64,000 nt of DNA from positions 242,723,601-242,787,600 of the forward strand of contig CM073590.1 in assembly GCA_037074705.1 (NCBI GenBank). Reading direction: 5' to 3'. Shown one piece after another: positions 23,362 to 32,952 of this stretch; within the stretch, counting starts at the first letter, position 1, and every line of letters begins with the position of its first letter. The notes beneath the pieces are model-generated. The model was not told where the DNA came from. It saw nothing but the letters and a program-made list of their open reading frames with translations, and did no database searches. This DNA comes from Zhengitettix transpicula. Taxonomy: Eukaryota > Arthropoda > Insecta > Orthoptera > Tetrigidae. The position numbers and the translations under genes were made by a program.

Positions 23362-23745
23362 TTATTAACTAATTTCTCACAGGTTACGCACCAGGTTCAT
23401 ATTTCTCTATGTTGACGTTTCTAAGGACATTCTCCACGGCTGTCTGCAGCCTGTGTGGCGCTGCGTGTTGTGTGCGTGGGGTATTTACAGTGATCGGACA
23501 TGCTGCGACCTGATTGGCCGTTTGAGGATCGCCTGACATTTACTACGTGACATGGAAAAGTATGTGTCCTGGACGCTGTGGTGGTCAGGCGATCCTCACC
23601 GGCCAATCAGGTCGCAGCATGTCCGACCACTGTAAATACCCCACGCACAAGTCACGCAGCGCCACACACAGAGGCTGAAGACAACAGCAGAAACGTCAAC
23701 GTCGAGAAATCTGAACATGGTGCGTAACCGTCAGAAATTTATTAA
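23362..23745. repeat. Foldback element, arms of about 170 bp
   Basis: Left arm includes GGTTACGCACCAGGTTCATA, TGTTGACGTTTCT, GTGTGGCGCTGCGTG, GGGGTATTTACAGTG and ACCTGATTGGCCG. The right arm is its reverse complement (CGGCCAATCAGGT, CACTGTAAATACCCC, AGAAACGTCAACG, ATGGTGCGTAACC). The loop is about 45 bp. The right arm carries GCTGAAGACAACAGCAGAAA followed by CGTC, a short hammerhead-like variant facing outward. Confidence 0.85.
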
Positions 23746-24118
23746 ACGTATAAACTGTTACATTAGAAGACGATATCAGCAGTCGTAACGCACCACATAA
23801 GTAACATAATGTATCAACATTTAAATTAGAGACTAATTACACTGTGACCAAGAAGATATTGATTTAACGTTCAATCAACATGAAAATAAAAATCAGACTG
23901 AGCAAACGTTGAAAACATCAAAACAAAAACCTTTCCTCCACTCACACAGCCTGAAGATTTTACAAATGTGTACAGAAACGTTTTTCTGTTGTTAATTATA
24001 GATTTTTTTGATTAATAATTATTTTAAATGATTAAAAATCGTCTGTTAATGACCGTTAAGGATGTTCATTGTTAAAAACAGACGGGAAAATAAAATATAT
24101 GACTAATATTTCAGTATA
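23746..24118. other. AT-rich, nothing recognised
   Basis: No gene, repeat copy or motif recognised. Confidence 0.5.
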
Positions 24119-24225
24119 AAAGGTAATAATATAAATACCACACAACGTTTCTGGGATCCTTGTTTCCTTGTTTCGTCAGGTGCTAAGAAGAGCGTAGGGC
24201 GACACAACTGCACTGGTCAGTTCTT
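24119..24225 (-). mobile_element. Family C element, minus copy
   Basis: On the minus strand: GACCAGTGCAGTTGTGTCGC, CTTCTTAGCACCTGACGAAA, GGATCCCAGAAACGTTGTGT, GGTATTTATATTATTACC. CTGACGA and GAAACGTT of the hammerhead-like signature are both present, but helix II is weak. Confidence 0.75.
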
Positions 24226-24954
24226 ATTCATTATTTTCAATAAGACGTAATATATTTTTTTTAATTTAGTACTAAATGTAAGTTTTTTTTCCAAACCATT
24301 AGTCTCCAAAGTCGTTTCTCGGGGGAAAGAAATTCCATGACGTTTGAAGCACCTTCCCCCGCGCGAGGTTTTCTTTTTTGAGATGTTACGAGTAAACAAA
24401 GACACACACACAACTTTGGCTGATTGTTTCCGAGGAAGTGTGTAGTAAGACAAGTAGGAGGGGGCGACGGGGGGACGGACATGAGTAGCGTTTGCTGAGA
24501 GGTGAAGAGTTTTGGAAGAGGCCTCGAGGGCGTACCTTGAGATTCCCTGAAGCTCCTACTCTGCCTGCTCAGTCAGTACTTTATTGTGAGTGTGTGTGTG
24601 TGTGTCGTGGATTAGAGACGAGCTCGGAATTCCGGATTGGCGCGGGTTGGGGGAGGGGGGGAGGCCAAAAGGTTGAGCGTGAAAAGAAGAAAAGAGAGAG
24701 TGGTTGCAGGTGGAGAAGAACCTGTTTCCTGCTTCAGTTCGGGGGGGGGGGTTGAGGGGGCGTTCTCTCAAACTTCTCATCGCGTCCATACAGATCATCC
24801 AGAGCCAGCTGACGACTGCCTCCTTCTCAAACTACCCTAATTAAAACATCTATATTTTTTTTGTTCTCGTGGCAGACGAAAGAATGTGGTGAAGATATGT
24901 TGCCAGCAATTGACTGAATAACCGTCGAGGAAAAATCCAAAACTTTTCATAAAT
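24226..24954. other. Mixed sequence with G-rich tracts, no gene recognised
   Basis: Contains a (GT)n run at about 24588-24605 and poly-G runs near 24655 and 24745. Overlapping frames on both strands show no domain. Confidence 0.45.
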
Positions 24955-24999
24955 TCCTCAATATAACCTCTATTTCCTCAAGGTAGTGTCCACCGCTCC
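24955..24999 (+). pseudogene. LINE RT motif fragment left of a family A insertion
   Basis: Plus-strand translation gives PLFPQGSVHRS, a degraded copy of the RT VPQGS motif. Nearly the same sequence recurs on the other side of the family A insertion at 25598-25655, so the two form a long duplicated flank. Confidence 0.6.
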
Positions 25000-25545
25000 T
25001 TTTTTTTTGGGTGTAGACAGGCTACTTGAGGGTAATCCACATGGTGGCAACTCCCCTTTAATAGCATAGGAAACGGATTTGCGGAAGGGTAGAGGAAGGT
25101 AGCCAAGGATTAACTAGTGCCCCCGGGCTATGGTTTAAGGATCCTACCCGGCATTCGCCTAAAAGAAATGCAGGGAAAACCCTAGAAAAACCTGCATCAG
25201 GTAGGTCGGGCATTGGGTACTTGCCCCACGCCCTTCCGATAGCGGGAGAGGAGTTTGCTGTGGGGACGCAGCATTCCCTTCTCCATGCCTCGACCACTTT
25301 AGGAGGCAGCTGGCCGACTGTTCCAATGGGAATATCGGACAACTTACCGAATGCCCAAGGTCTGTGACCCCCGGAACATACACCTCACAGAACAGGCCGA
25401 GGTGCCTCGGCTTGTGGGAACCTTAGCTCAAAAACGGAGAGGAAAAGGCATCCCCAAAGGTAGCCCCTTCGTGTCTCTCCTACAAGGTTTTGCCTGCGAG
25501 AGAACATCCCTCGCAGGTTATATGCGAGAGAATCCCCTCGCAGGC
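25000..25545 (-). mobile_element. Family A retroposon (A6), near full length
   Basis: Starts at its poly-T (25000-25008) and extends through all blocks to three CTCGCAGG/TGCGAGAG hairpin units at the 5' end (25490-25545). It is inserted in a LINE RT remnant, with about 40 bp of similar sequence on both sides. Confidence 0.9.
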
Positions 25546-25589
25546 CATCCGCTCTTACCTTGTCAAATATCAAAACCATTCCCCCCCCC

Positions 25590-25790
25590 CTCCCCAATAT
25601 ACCCTCTATTCACTCAGGGGTCCCTCAAGGTAGTGTCCTCCGCTCCACTCCTACATTCCACCTATACCCTGGATATCCTCCAAACAACCGCAACAACAAC
25701 TGCCATATTTGCCTGTCCCATGACTACGAATCCGTTACTATACAACTTCAACCTGACATTAACCATTCTACGACGTTTCGTCATATTTTG
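25590..25790 (+). pseudogene. LINE reverse transcriptase fragment
   Basis: Reads IHSGVPQGSVLRSTPTFHLYPGYPP followed by TIQLQPDINHSTT. SGVPQGSVLxP and the downstream LQxDIN resemble the RT of Jockey-like elements, but the catalytic ADD is not recognisable. A hammerhead-like motif in minus orientation follows at once. Confidence 0.65.
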
Positions 25791-25804
25791 CTACATCTTC
25801 AGGG
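25768..25804 (-). ncRNA. Hammerhead-like motif
   Basis: Minus strand reads CCTGAAGATGTAGCAAAATA, TGACGAAACGTCGTAG. The core CTGAAGA, one T, and GAAACGTC are intact; helix II is weak beyond GT/AC. Pairs in outward orientation with 26014-26052. Confidence 0.5.
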
Positions 25805-26013
25805 TAATAATAAGTAAATATAACAAAACAAATTTTTTTTAAAATTAATCTAATTTTTTTACAGTTTTGCATATACAATTTTTTAAGAATATTATTTTTT
25901 TAAGTACAATTACAAATAATAATAATAATAATTAATTTGTTCTTAAAAAACCGTTAAAAATATTATATTATATTATTATTAATTTATATTATATTATTAA
26001 TTTCTAAATTGAC

Positions 26014-26052
26014 CTGCCTGAAGAGGTCCTGAGAGGTGACGAAACGTTCTAA
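26014..26052 (+). ncRNA. Hammerhead-like motif
   Basis: CTGAAGA, one G, GTC...GAC, GAAACGTT. Three base pairs of helix II are clear. Right-hand member of the pair with 25768-25804. Confidence 0.5.
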
Positions 26053-26429
26053 AAATAATTTTTGTTTTTAAACTTGCTCAATTTTTCTGACTCAAGTCTG
26101 TATATTTATTTATTTCTATTATTATTATTAATGGTCGATCCATGTGTCGTTCTTTCGATAATGTGTTTCAGTAAACAATTTCTCCTTTGGATTAAGTTTT
26201 CCCTTTAAAACCTCCTCATTTATATTATTAAAAATTAAGGTTTTTTCATTTTTTTATGCTTTATCTTTTTCCTGCCTTCTTTTTGTCTTTTAGAAATTAA
26301 ACATTGTTGTTTGTTTGTTTTATAACCAGAATATTACTTTATTTAAAAGCACATAGTTGGAAGCTACTACATCATTCCACTATGTATTATCTTATTTTAC
26401 CAAAGCACTGTTACAGTATCAGAAAATAC
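26053..26429. other. AT-rich, nothing recognised
   Basis: Homopolymer-rich sequence without a gene or a family copy. Confidence 0.5.
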
Positions 26430-26730
26430 ATTGTAATAATTAAAAAAAATTATTATCACACTTTTGGCGCCCAACGTGGGGCAAATTAATTGTAACATTA
26501 ATTAAATAATCTTTTGTTAAATAATTTAGTTAATTATATCGCAATATAATAATTACATTTTGACGACTCAACGTGGGCCAAATTAAATTAACCTTATAAA
26601 TTTATAATCACATTTTGGCGCCCAACGTGGGGCTATTCGTTTAATTCAATATTTCTTATTTAATAGTTACTTTTTGGCTTCCACAATGTGGGGCAATTCA
26701 ATTAATTAATCTCCTCTATTTAATCATTAC
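26430..26730 (+). mobile_element. Tandem cluster of tRNA-Lys-type primer-binding sites with tiny LTR-like spacers
   Basis: TGGCGCCCAACGTGGGGC occurs at 26465-26482 and 26616-26633, with degenerate copies at 26561-26579 and 26675-26694. This 18-mer is complementary to the 3' end of tRNA-Lys as known from LTR-element primer-binding sites. Each copy is preceded by (A)TTACA- or ATCACA-like sequence, and the first is followed by TGTAACATTAATT, so the 50-80 bp AT-rich spacers look like minute TG...CA terminal repeats. No gag or pol is present. Confidence 0.6.
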
Positions 26731-27091
26731 AACATATAAATATATATATGAAATGATATAAAAATATTCCTATGTTCGTAAAAATTATTTTACACCAAAG
26801 AGAATGAACATAATTCAGAATTATAAAATTAAATGATCTGAATATAAGACCACAGGGACAAGGAAGAAAAGTCATCAGGGGTGACGAAATTCTGTTTACA
26901 ATTCCCCAGTAAAAATAAAAATATTTCAATCAAATATATAAATTATATATATATATACTGTGAAGAGAATAATTATTATTTAAATTAATATTTCCATAGT
27001 AAAGCTGAACTGCAAATCAAAATATTTTTTTAAGGGATAAGCAAATTACGACAGTAAGAGGGTACAAAAGTTACCTCATTGATTATATTAA

Positions 27092-27166
27092 CCCTCCGTA
27101 GCAGAGCCATTTAAAATGTGCCATCAAGCTCGAGGGCTCCGCTACGGAGCCCTCGAGTGCACAGGG
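27092..27166. mobile_element. piggyBac-like MITE, deleted copy
   Basis: Preceded by TTAA (27088-27091). The core TCCGTAGCAGAGCCATTTAA and AATGTGCCATCAAGCTCGAG plus GGGCTCCGCTACGGAGCC match the complete copy at 62081-62170. The left terminus has lost about 15 bp. Confidence 0.75.
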
Positions 27167-27195
27167 ATAATAATAATAATAATAATATATATATA

Positions 27196-27226
27196 TAGAT
27201 ATAGATAGATAGATAGATAGATAGAA
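27196..27226. repeat. (GATA)n microsatellite
   Basis: Short tetranucleotide run after an AT run. Confidence 0.95.
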
Positions 27227-27260
27227 TAAAATGTAGCTTGCGTGTCAGTACAAAAAATAA

Positions 27261-27297
27261 ATACGTTTCGATACCCTGTTTGTTACATCTTCAGATA
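27261..27297 (-). ncRNA. Hammerhead-like motif, weak helix II
   Basis: Minus strand reads CTGAAGATGTAAC...GTATCGAAACGTATT. Core boxes are present, but helix II pairs poorly and the GTC site is GTA. Outward-facing partner of 27386-27424. Confidence 0.35.
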
Positions 27298-27385
27298 GTG
27301 TCTTGACCGAAAAAGAATTTGTATTAAAAATAGTTAAATTTGAATATTATAATAATTTTAATACACAAATGTTCATTAAATTCTC

Positions 27386-27424
27386 TACCTGATTATGGTA
27401 CAAATGGGTACCGAAACGTCCTTG
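27386..27424 (+). ncRNA. Hammerhead-like motif, core G8 lost
   Basis: CTGATTA, one T, GGTAC ... GTACC as a perfect 5-bp helix II, GAAACGTC. G8 is replaced by T, which would be expected to abolish cleavage. The helix II sequence differs from other copies but pairing is retained. Confidence 0.45.
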
Positions 27425-28142
27425 CTTTTAAACGCGTGTGTGTGTGTTTTTTTTAATATATAAAATAAATTATCTAACTGTTGTTTGTCATGAGTTATAT
27501 TTGTTTCTATATAATTGAGAAAAAAAACATACAGGCCTTAATCAGCAAAAAAAAGAACCCCCCCCCCCGCCTGATACGTTTCCTTTTTGCGACCTGTTAA
27601 TTGTATTCGTACGCGTGTAAGGAATTCTTCAGTGAGTGCATTGATAATAAGAGGTGAATTAAATGTCCATTAGTCATTCATAAAAAAAAAGTACGGATGT
27701 TGGCATGACTGGAAAAATAAATCTTAAACGTTCCTTTATGATATTTCGAATCCGCTTCCCCTCCCCCATCCCCCAACCCAACGTAGTTGTCTTTCTCTCT
27801 GCGAGTGTGCTTTTGTCTTGTATGTATGTAGCCAACCTAAACGATTTTTAATTATGCTGACTTTTATCCGCATCAGCATTTCCGTTTCCTGTCTAGTTGA
27901 CTGTTTTTCTCTCTCTCTCTCTTTCTCTTTCCTTCTCCCATCTTCCTCATTGTTTTTTTTTAAAAAAAATAGTTTAGTTAGTCATGGAATGTAATTGCTG
28001 ATGAGTTGGCAATTAACCCTTTTTTTACCTGACGTTTCCGTTATGATGTGCTAAAGGACTACTTCCTCTCGTCTCTATTATTGGTCTATTAAGAGACTCG
28101 CGTAATTTATTCACTGCGTTTCTGTTATACACAACCCATTTA
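27425..28142. other. No gene recognised
   Basis: Short GT, poly-C (27553) and CT (27909) runs. Otherwise unremarkable AT-rich sequence. Confidence 0.5.

Positions 28143-28194
<52 letters not shown>
28143..28194. repeat. (AT)n microsatellite
   Basis: Alternating AT run ending ATATTGTAG. Shortly after (28236-28251) TGCCCCATGTTGGTGA resembles a degenerate minus-strand primer-binding site like those at 26.5 kb. Confidence 0.9.
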
Positions 28195-28195
<1 letters not shown>

Positions 28196-28545
28196 AGTAT
28201 ACATTGATATTTAAACAATTTAAAATGAAACAGTGCCCCATGTTGGTGAAACTAAAAATGTAATATATAAAAATGTAAATACAATTAAATACACGAAATG
28301 CCTCACGTTTATGCGTCAATATAAATTATTTTAACTTTTTTAAATAAATAGGATGTTAATAAATAAGTTTTTTTGTTAATTAAACAAACACATTAATTTA
28401 TTATATGCTCAAAGAATTCAAGTCACATTTATTGAAGTTAACAATATTTATTACGTCAAAAACAAAATTTTTACTCTTCCTCTCACGGTCTTTATCTGGG
28501 CCTTTAAATAAAGAAAGGTGTTACTCTGTTTAAACAATCGCAGTA
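28195..28545. other. AT-rich, nothing recognised
   Basis: Only the degenerate primer-binding-site-like sequence noted with the preceding AT array. Confidence 0.5.
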
Positions 28546-29080
28546 CCTGCGACGGATGTTCTCTCGCAGGCAGAACCTTGTAGGAGGGACAGGAAGGGGC
28601 TACCTTTGGGGATGCCTTTTCCTCTATCCGTTTTTGAACTAAGGTTCCCACACGCCGAGGCATCTCGGTCTGTTTTGAGAGGTGAATGTTCCGGGGTCAC
28701 AGACCCTGGGCTTGCGGTAAGAGTTGTTCGCTGTTCCCATTGGAATAGTCGGCCAGCTGCCTCCTAAACTGGTTGAGGCACGGAGAAAGGAATGCTGCGT
28801 CCCCACAGCAAACACTTTCTACCGCAGTGGAAGGACGTGGGACAAGTACCCAATGCCCGACCTACCTGATGAAGGTTTTTCTAGGGTTATCCCTGCATTA
28901 CTTTCACGCGAATGCCACGGGGTAGGATCCTTAAACCATAGCCCAGGGCCCATGGTTAACCCTTGTCTACCTTCCTCGACCTTTTCGCATCTTTCCCCTT
29001 TCAAATCCCTTCCTATGCTATTAAAGGGGAGTTGCCACAATGTGGTTTAGCCTCGTGTAGCCTGTTACCCTAAAAAAAAA
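28546..29080 (+). mobile_element. Family A retroposon (A7), full length
   Basis: Runs from CCTGCGACGGATGTTCTCTC through CTCGCAGGCAGAACCTTGTA, GCTACCTTTGGGGATGCC, GGTCGGCCAGCTGCCTCC-type and TAGGATCCTTAAACCATAGC blocks to CTGTTACCCTAAAAAAAAA. The 108-residue frame 28724-29050 is one of several open frames that recur in A copies on both strands, with no sign of selection for one. Confidence 0.9.
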
Positions 29081-29215
29081 TTTAAAATAATCCAATTTAT
29101 AGGGAAACTAGGCCAAAACTCAAATATTTACAATATTCAAAGAAAATCAGAAATCTGATGATTTTATCTTTAACTAAAGGTTTACAATTAAGAATTTAAT
29201 TTTTGTATGGCTTGC

Positions 29216-29216
29216 T

Positions 29217-29271
<55 letters not shown>

Positions 29272-29464
29272 GTCTCTCTCTGTCTCTGTCTCTCTCTCTG
29301 TCTCTCTCTCTCTGTCTCTCTCTCTGTCTCTCTCTGTCTCTCTCTCTCTGTCTCTCTCTCTCTCTCTGTCTCTCTGTCTCTCTGTCTCTCTGTCTCTCTG
29401 TCTCTCTGTCTCTCTCTGTCTCTCTCTGTCTCTCTGTCTCTCTCTGTCTCTCTCTGTCTCTCTG

Positions 29465-29507
<43 letters not shown>
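29216..29507. repeat. (TCTCTG)n pyrimidine-rich array
   Basis: About 290 bp of CT with periodic G. Directly downstream of a family A copy. Leu-Ser-rich frames are artefacts. Confidence 0.97.
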
Positions 29508-29508
<1 letters not shown>

Positions 29509-30100
29509 GTACGCAATTAATTTTTACCTCGTTCAGTCGCTCTCACACACTTTGCTTTAAATATCAGGCCTTGGTTTTCACTGATTCTACACTTCACTGT
29601 ATTTAGTTGACTGCTCCGCTTCACAATAATTTACCAATGTTATCCTGGAGCAATTCCCCCACGAAGATTTTGTTAATTTCTATCCTGACGAAACTGCTGT
29701 TACTTTCTAATATTGAAGATGCATTACTTCCGTGAATGTTTTTACTTTGTATTAATTCACAACTTTACTTGGTAATACATTAACGACGTCTAGCCTCTGC
29801 TCAAGTTTTATTTGTTCCGCCCTCCGCAATGTATCGCCGCCAACTGCCTCACATGTTCCTCTCAGCGCGCTAACAGTCCTACAATACCTCTGGCCTCTTC
29901 CATTATTGTCTATTCTTGTGTGTGATTTGTGTCTGTTGTTCGCCGATAACAATTCAAGTCCTCAACGTCTTTTAATTATTTATTATTAATTGCCGTTTAA
30001 TTACTAATATATATATAATTTTCCCACCTTCTACCACCTTCAAGAATACTCTATTTCCCCTTTAAAAATATAATACTTAAATTTGTAAAACTATAATTTT
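29508..30100. other. No gene recognised
   Basis: Unique-looking. The 66-residue minus frame at 29752-29952 has no known domain. Confidence 0.45.
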
Positions 30101-30230
30101 ATATATATATATATATTGTAATAATTAATAATGGAAATCTAATAAACTAAATTATTTTAAAAATATTTACATAATTGGATCGCCATTATTAATCATTTAA
30201 TTTTGGCGCCCAAAGTGGGGTAATTGATCC
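30101..30230 (+). mobile_element. AT array, TGTAAT segment and primer-binding-site-like sequence
   Basis: An AT array is followed by TGTAATAATTAATAATGG, about 80 bp of AT-rich sequence, then TGGCGCCCAAAGTGGGGT (30204-30221). This is the same TG-start plus tRNA-Lys-type site arrangement seen at 26.4-26.7 kb. Confidence 0.55.
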
Positions 30231-30348
30231 AAGTAATTTGATTTCATTATTCATTACAGTATATATATGCAACACTGGCAAATTAATTTGAATCTCATTG
30301 CCTGAGTAACGATTTATTGAAGCTGTTACAATTTATATACAATTCGAA

Positions 30349-30653
30349 CAGGGACGGAGAAGGGAATGCTGCGACCCCACAGAAAAATCTTCTCCCGCTA
30401 TCCAGGGAAGGGCGTGGGACAAGTATCCAAAGCCCGACCTACCTGATAAAGGTTTTTCTAGGGTTTGTCCTGCATTACTTTTAGGCGAATGGCGGGTAGG
30501 ATCCTTAGACTACAGCCCGGCAGACCCTAGTTAACCCTTGGCTATCTTCCTCTACCATTCCGCATCCCCCATTTCAAATCCCTTCCTATGCTATTAAAGG
30601 GGAGTTGCCACTATTTGGATTACCCTCATGTAGCCTGTTACCCTAAAAAAAAA
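30349..30653 (+). mobile_element. Family A retroposon (A8), 5'-truncated
   Basis: Starts within CAGGGACGGAGAAGGGAATG and ends CATGTAGCCTGTTACCCTAA with an A-tail. Confidence 0.88.
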
Positions 30654-31671
30654 TTAAATTGGCAAAAATTCCAACCCCTTTACAGGGCTTTTAACCGTGT
30701 TTTTTTAAGAATATGTGTTCAGAGTTTAATCTGTCCCCGTGTTTACATGTGTGAAGAGAGAACACACAAACATACATCCTTATTTTATCTTACAGACATT
30801 CCTCCCTCGAAACGTTAACTGTCGGAAATTGTTTCATTGGTGTGGTGTTTTTTTTTTCTTGTACCAAGGAAAAGAGAAAATGATAGTTGTTTATTTTCGT
30901 ACACAATTAATTCGCCCCGCCTCTCCCTCTTCGTCGTTAACCAACTCAACCTAACAAGCTGTTAATTGTGAGAACGTCAAAATAAATAACTCCTTCTTCT
31001 TCTTTCCCGCCTCCTCTTTTTTTATTTTTTAATAAGTGGTTTAAGTTTTCCTTTTCTCTTCTCACAGTGTAAAAGTTGGATCCTTCCATCCTCCACGCAG
31101 ATAGAATCTTGGCGTTTCCTCCCCTCCCTCACCTCGTTTTATCAGGTGAAAATATTGTGCCAATTAAGCTTGTAGATAAATTGGCGTAAAAACGGAACCA
31201 GTAGCCATAAAAACGTTTTCGACATAAAATCGTCCATAATTGCCTCATGTTGCTATTTGGGAATATTTCTTACAATTATTAAAAGGTTTCCAGGTAAATC
31301 AGAATCGTGTTTTGTTTTCTTCAGTCTTGCTTTTTCAATTCGTCGTCCGTTTCAATTGGCCTTTTATTTTTTGCAGAAAGAGTAACAAGGACTCAGGACG
31401 AGTTCGGTCGCCATATTAGTGACCCGTCAGGGGAAGAAAAAAACCCTTTAGAATAATGGAAGAAATTTCACTTGAAATTACAAAAAAAAGCAAGAAAAAA
31501 ATACCACGAATAAATCTTTGACTTCCGTAGTGTCGCATTCTAACCTTAATATGTCCTTGACACGCCTTTCTGAAGTACACAATGAGTCAAAGGAATATCG
31601 ATACGCGTAAATAAAAATACGTCATTACTTTGGAAAAATTAATTACGGTTATTAAAGCTCTCACATTTTAT
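30654..31671. other. No gene recognised
   Basis: Mixed AT-rich sequence. CCTCCCTCGAAACGTTAACTG near 30798 has the GAAACGT word but no CTGANGA. Frames up to 76 residues show no domain. Confidence 0.45.
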
Positions 31672-32200
31672 ATGTGATCCACATTTGGCAACTCCCCTTT
31701 AATAGCATAGGAAAGGGATTTGAAAGGGAGGATGCGTAAGGGTGGACGAAGGTAGCCAATGGTAACTAGGACCCCCGTGCTATGGTTTTAAGGATCCTAC
31801 CCGGCATTCGCCTAAAGAAATGCAGGAAAACCCTAGAAAATACTGCATCAGGTAGGTCGGGCATTGAGTACTTGTCCCACGCCCTTCCGATAGCGGGAGA
31901 GGAGTTTGCTGTGGGGACGCAGCATTCCCTTCTCCGTTCCTCGACCAGTTTAGGAGGCAGCTGGCCGACTATTCCAATAGCAATAGCGGACAACTCTTAC
32001 CGTACGCTCCAAGGTCTGTGACCCCGGAACATACACCTCTCAGAACAGGCCGAGGTGCCTCGGCTTGTGGGAACCTTAGTTCAAAAACGGAGAGGAAAAG
32101 GCATACCCTAAGGTAGCCCCTTCGTATCTCTCCTAAAAGGTTCTGCTTGCGAGAGAAAATCCCTCGCAGGTTACCTGCGAGAGAATCCTCTTGCAGGCTT
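31672..32200 (-). mobile_element. Family A retroposon (A9)
   Basis: Minus copy from a degraded 3' end (GTGATCCACATTTGGCAACT) through all blocks to the CTCGCAGG/TGCGAGAG hairpin zone at 32150-32200. Confidence 0.88.
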
Positions 32201-32267
32201 TTCGGGGACCATCCCTTACATTGAAAGATTTAAGGGATTTTTCATATATAATTTAAATCATTCAAGG

Positions 32268-32600
32268 AAGTCTGGGAGAGAATTCTCTCCCAGGTGAACC
32301 TTCCCAGACAGCTCTGGAGGAGGCTACCTTTGGGGGATGCCTTCTCCTCTCTCCAAGGCCTGTTTCGAGAGGTGTATGTTTCGGTGGGGTCGAAGACCTT
32401 GGGGTATACGGTACGAGTTGTCTGCTATTCCGATTGGAATCGTCGGCCAGCTACCTCCTAAACCAGTCAAGGCACGGTGAGGAGAAATCCGTGTCCTCAC
32501 ATCAAACCCTTCTCCCGCCATCCAGTGAAGGGCGTGGGACAAGTATTAAATACCCCACCTAACTGATGCAGGTTTTTCTAGGGTTTTCCCTGCATCATTT
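32268..32600 (+). mobile_element. Family A retroposon (A10), variant 5' end, 3'-truncated
   Basis: Plus copy lying head-to-head with A9. Its 5' end is the variant form GTCTGGGAGAGAATTCTCTC, CCAGGTGAACCTTCCCAGAC shared with A16. Stops after TTTCCCTGCATCATTTTTTG, lacking the 3' third. Confidence 0.85.
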
Positions 32601-32952
32601 TTTGAACTGATTGGGACATGAGGACGCAAAAGGATTGAATTTTCTCAGAAGCCTTTGACTGGAAACAAAACACGGTAATATAATCTATGGTTAAGTTTGT
32701 TGCTTTAACTGAGTGGCCATTTTTTTTCCAATTTCACGTGCTGTTGTATGTCTAATAAACAGTCTGCATATAAAACTCTTAGAAGATGCCTTAAATAACC
32801 TTTAAAATAGTTTAAAAAGAAAAAAAACAGTAACACCTCTGGATGCGTACAGCTACATTCAACTAACTGTTGATCTATTTTATTTGACGGCGAATTGTAT
32901 CAGACGTTTATAGGAACAGTTTCGATAGAGAATTAGCATCGTTTATTAATTT
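32601..32952. other. No feature recognised
   Basis: AT-rich, without family copies. Confidence 0.5.

Noticed and set aside
25660..25842. Continuous frame 25351-25842 as a gene
   Set aside because: It fuses family A sequence with an RT relic and runs into AT-rich DNA.
28724..29050. Recurring frame MFAVPIGTVGQLPPKLVEARR in many family A copies
   Set aside because: At least three frames on both strands are open in different copies and the frames break at different points. The recurrence follows from DNA homology, not coding constraint.
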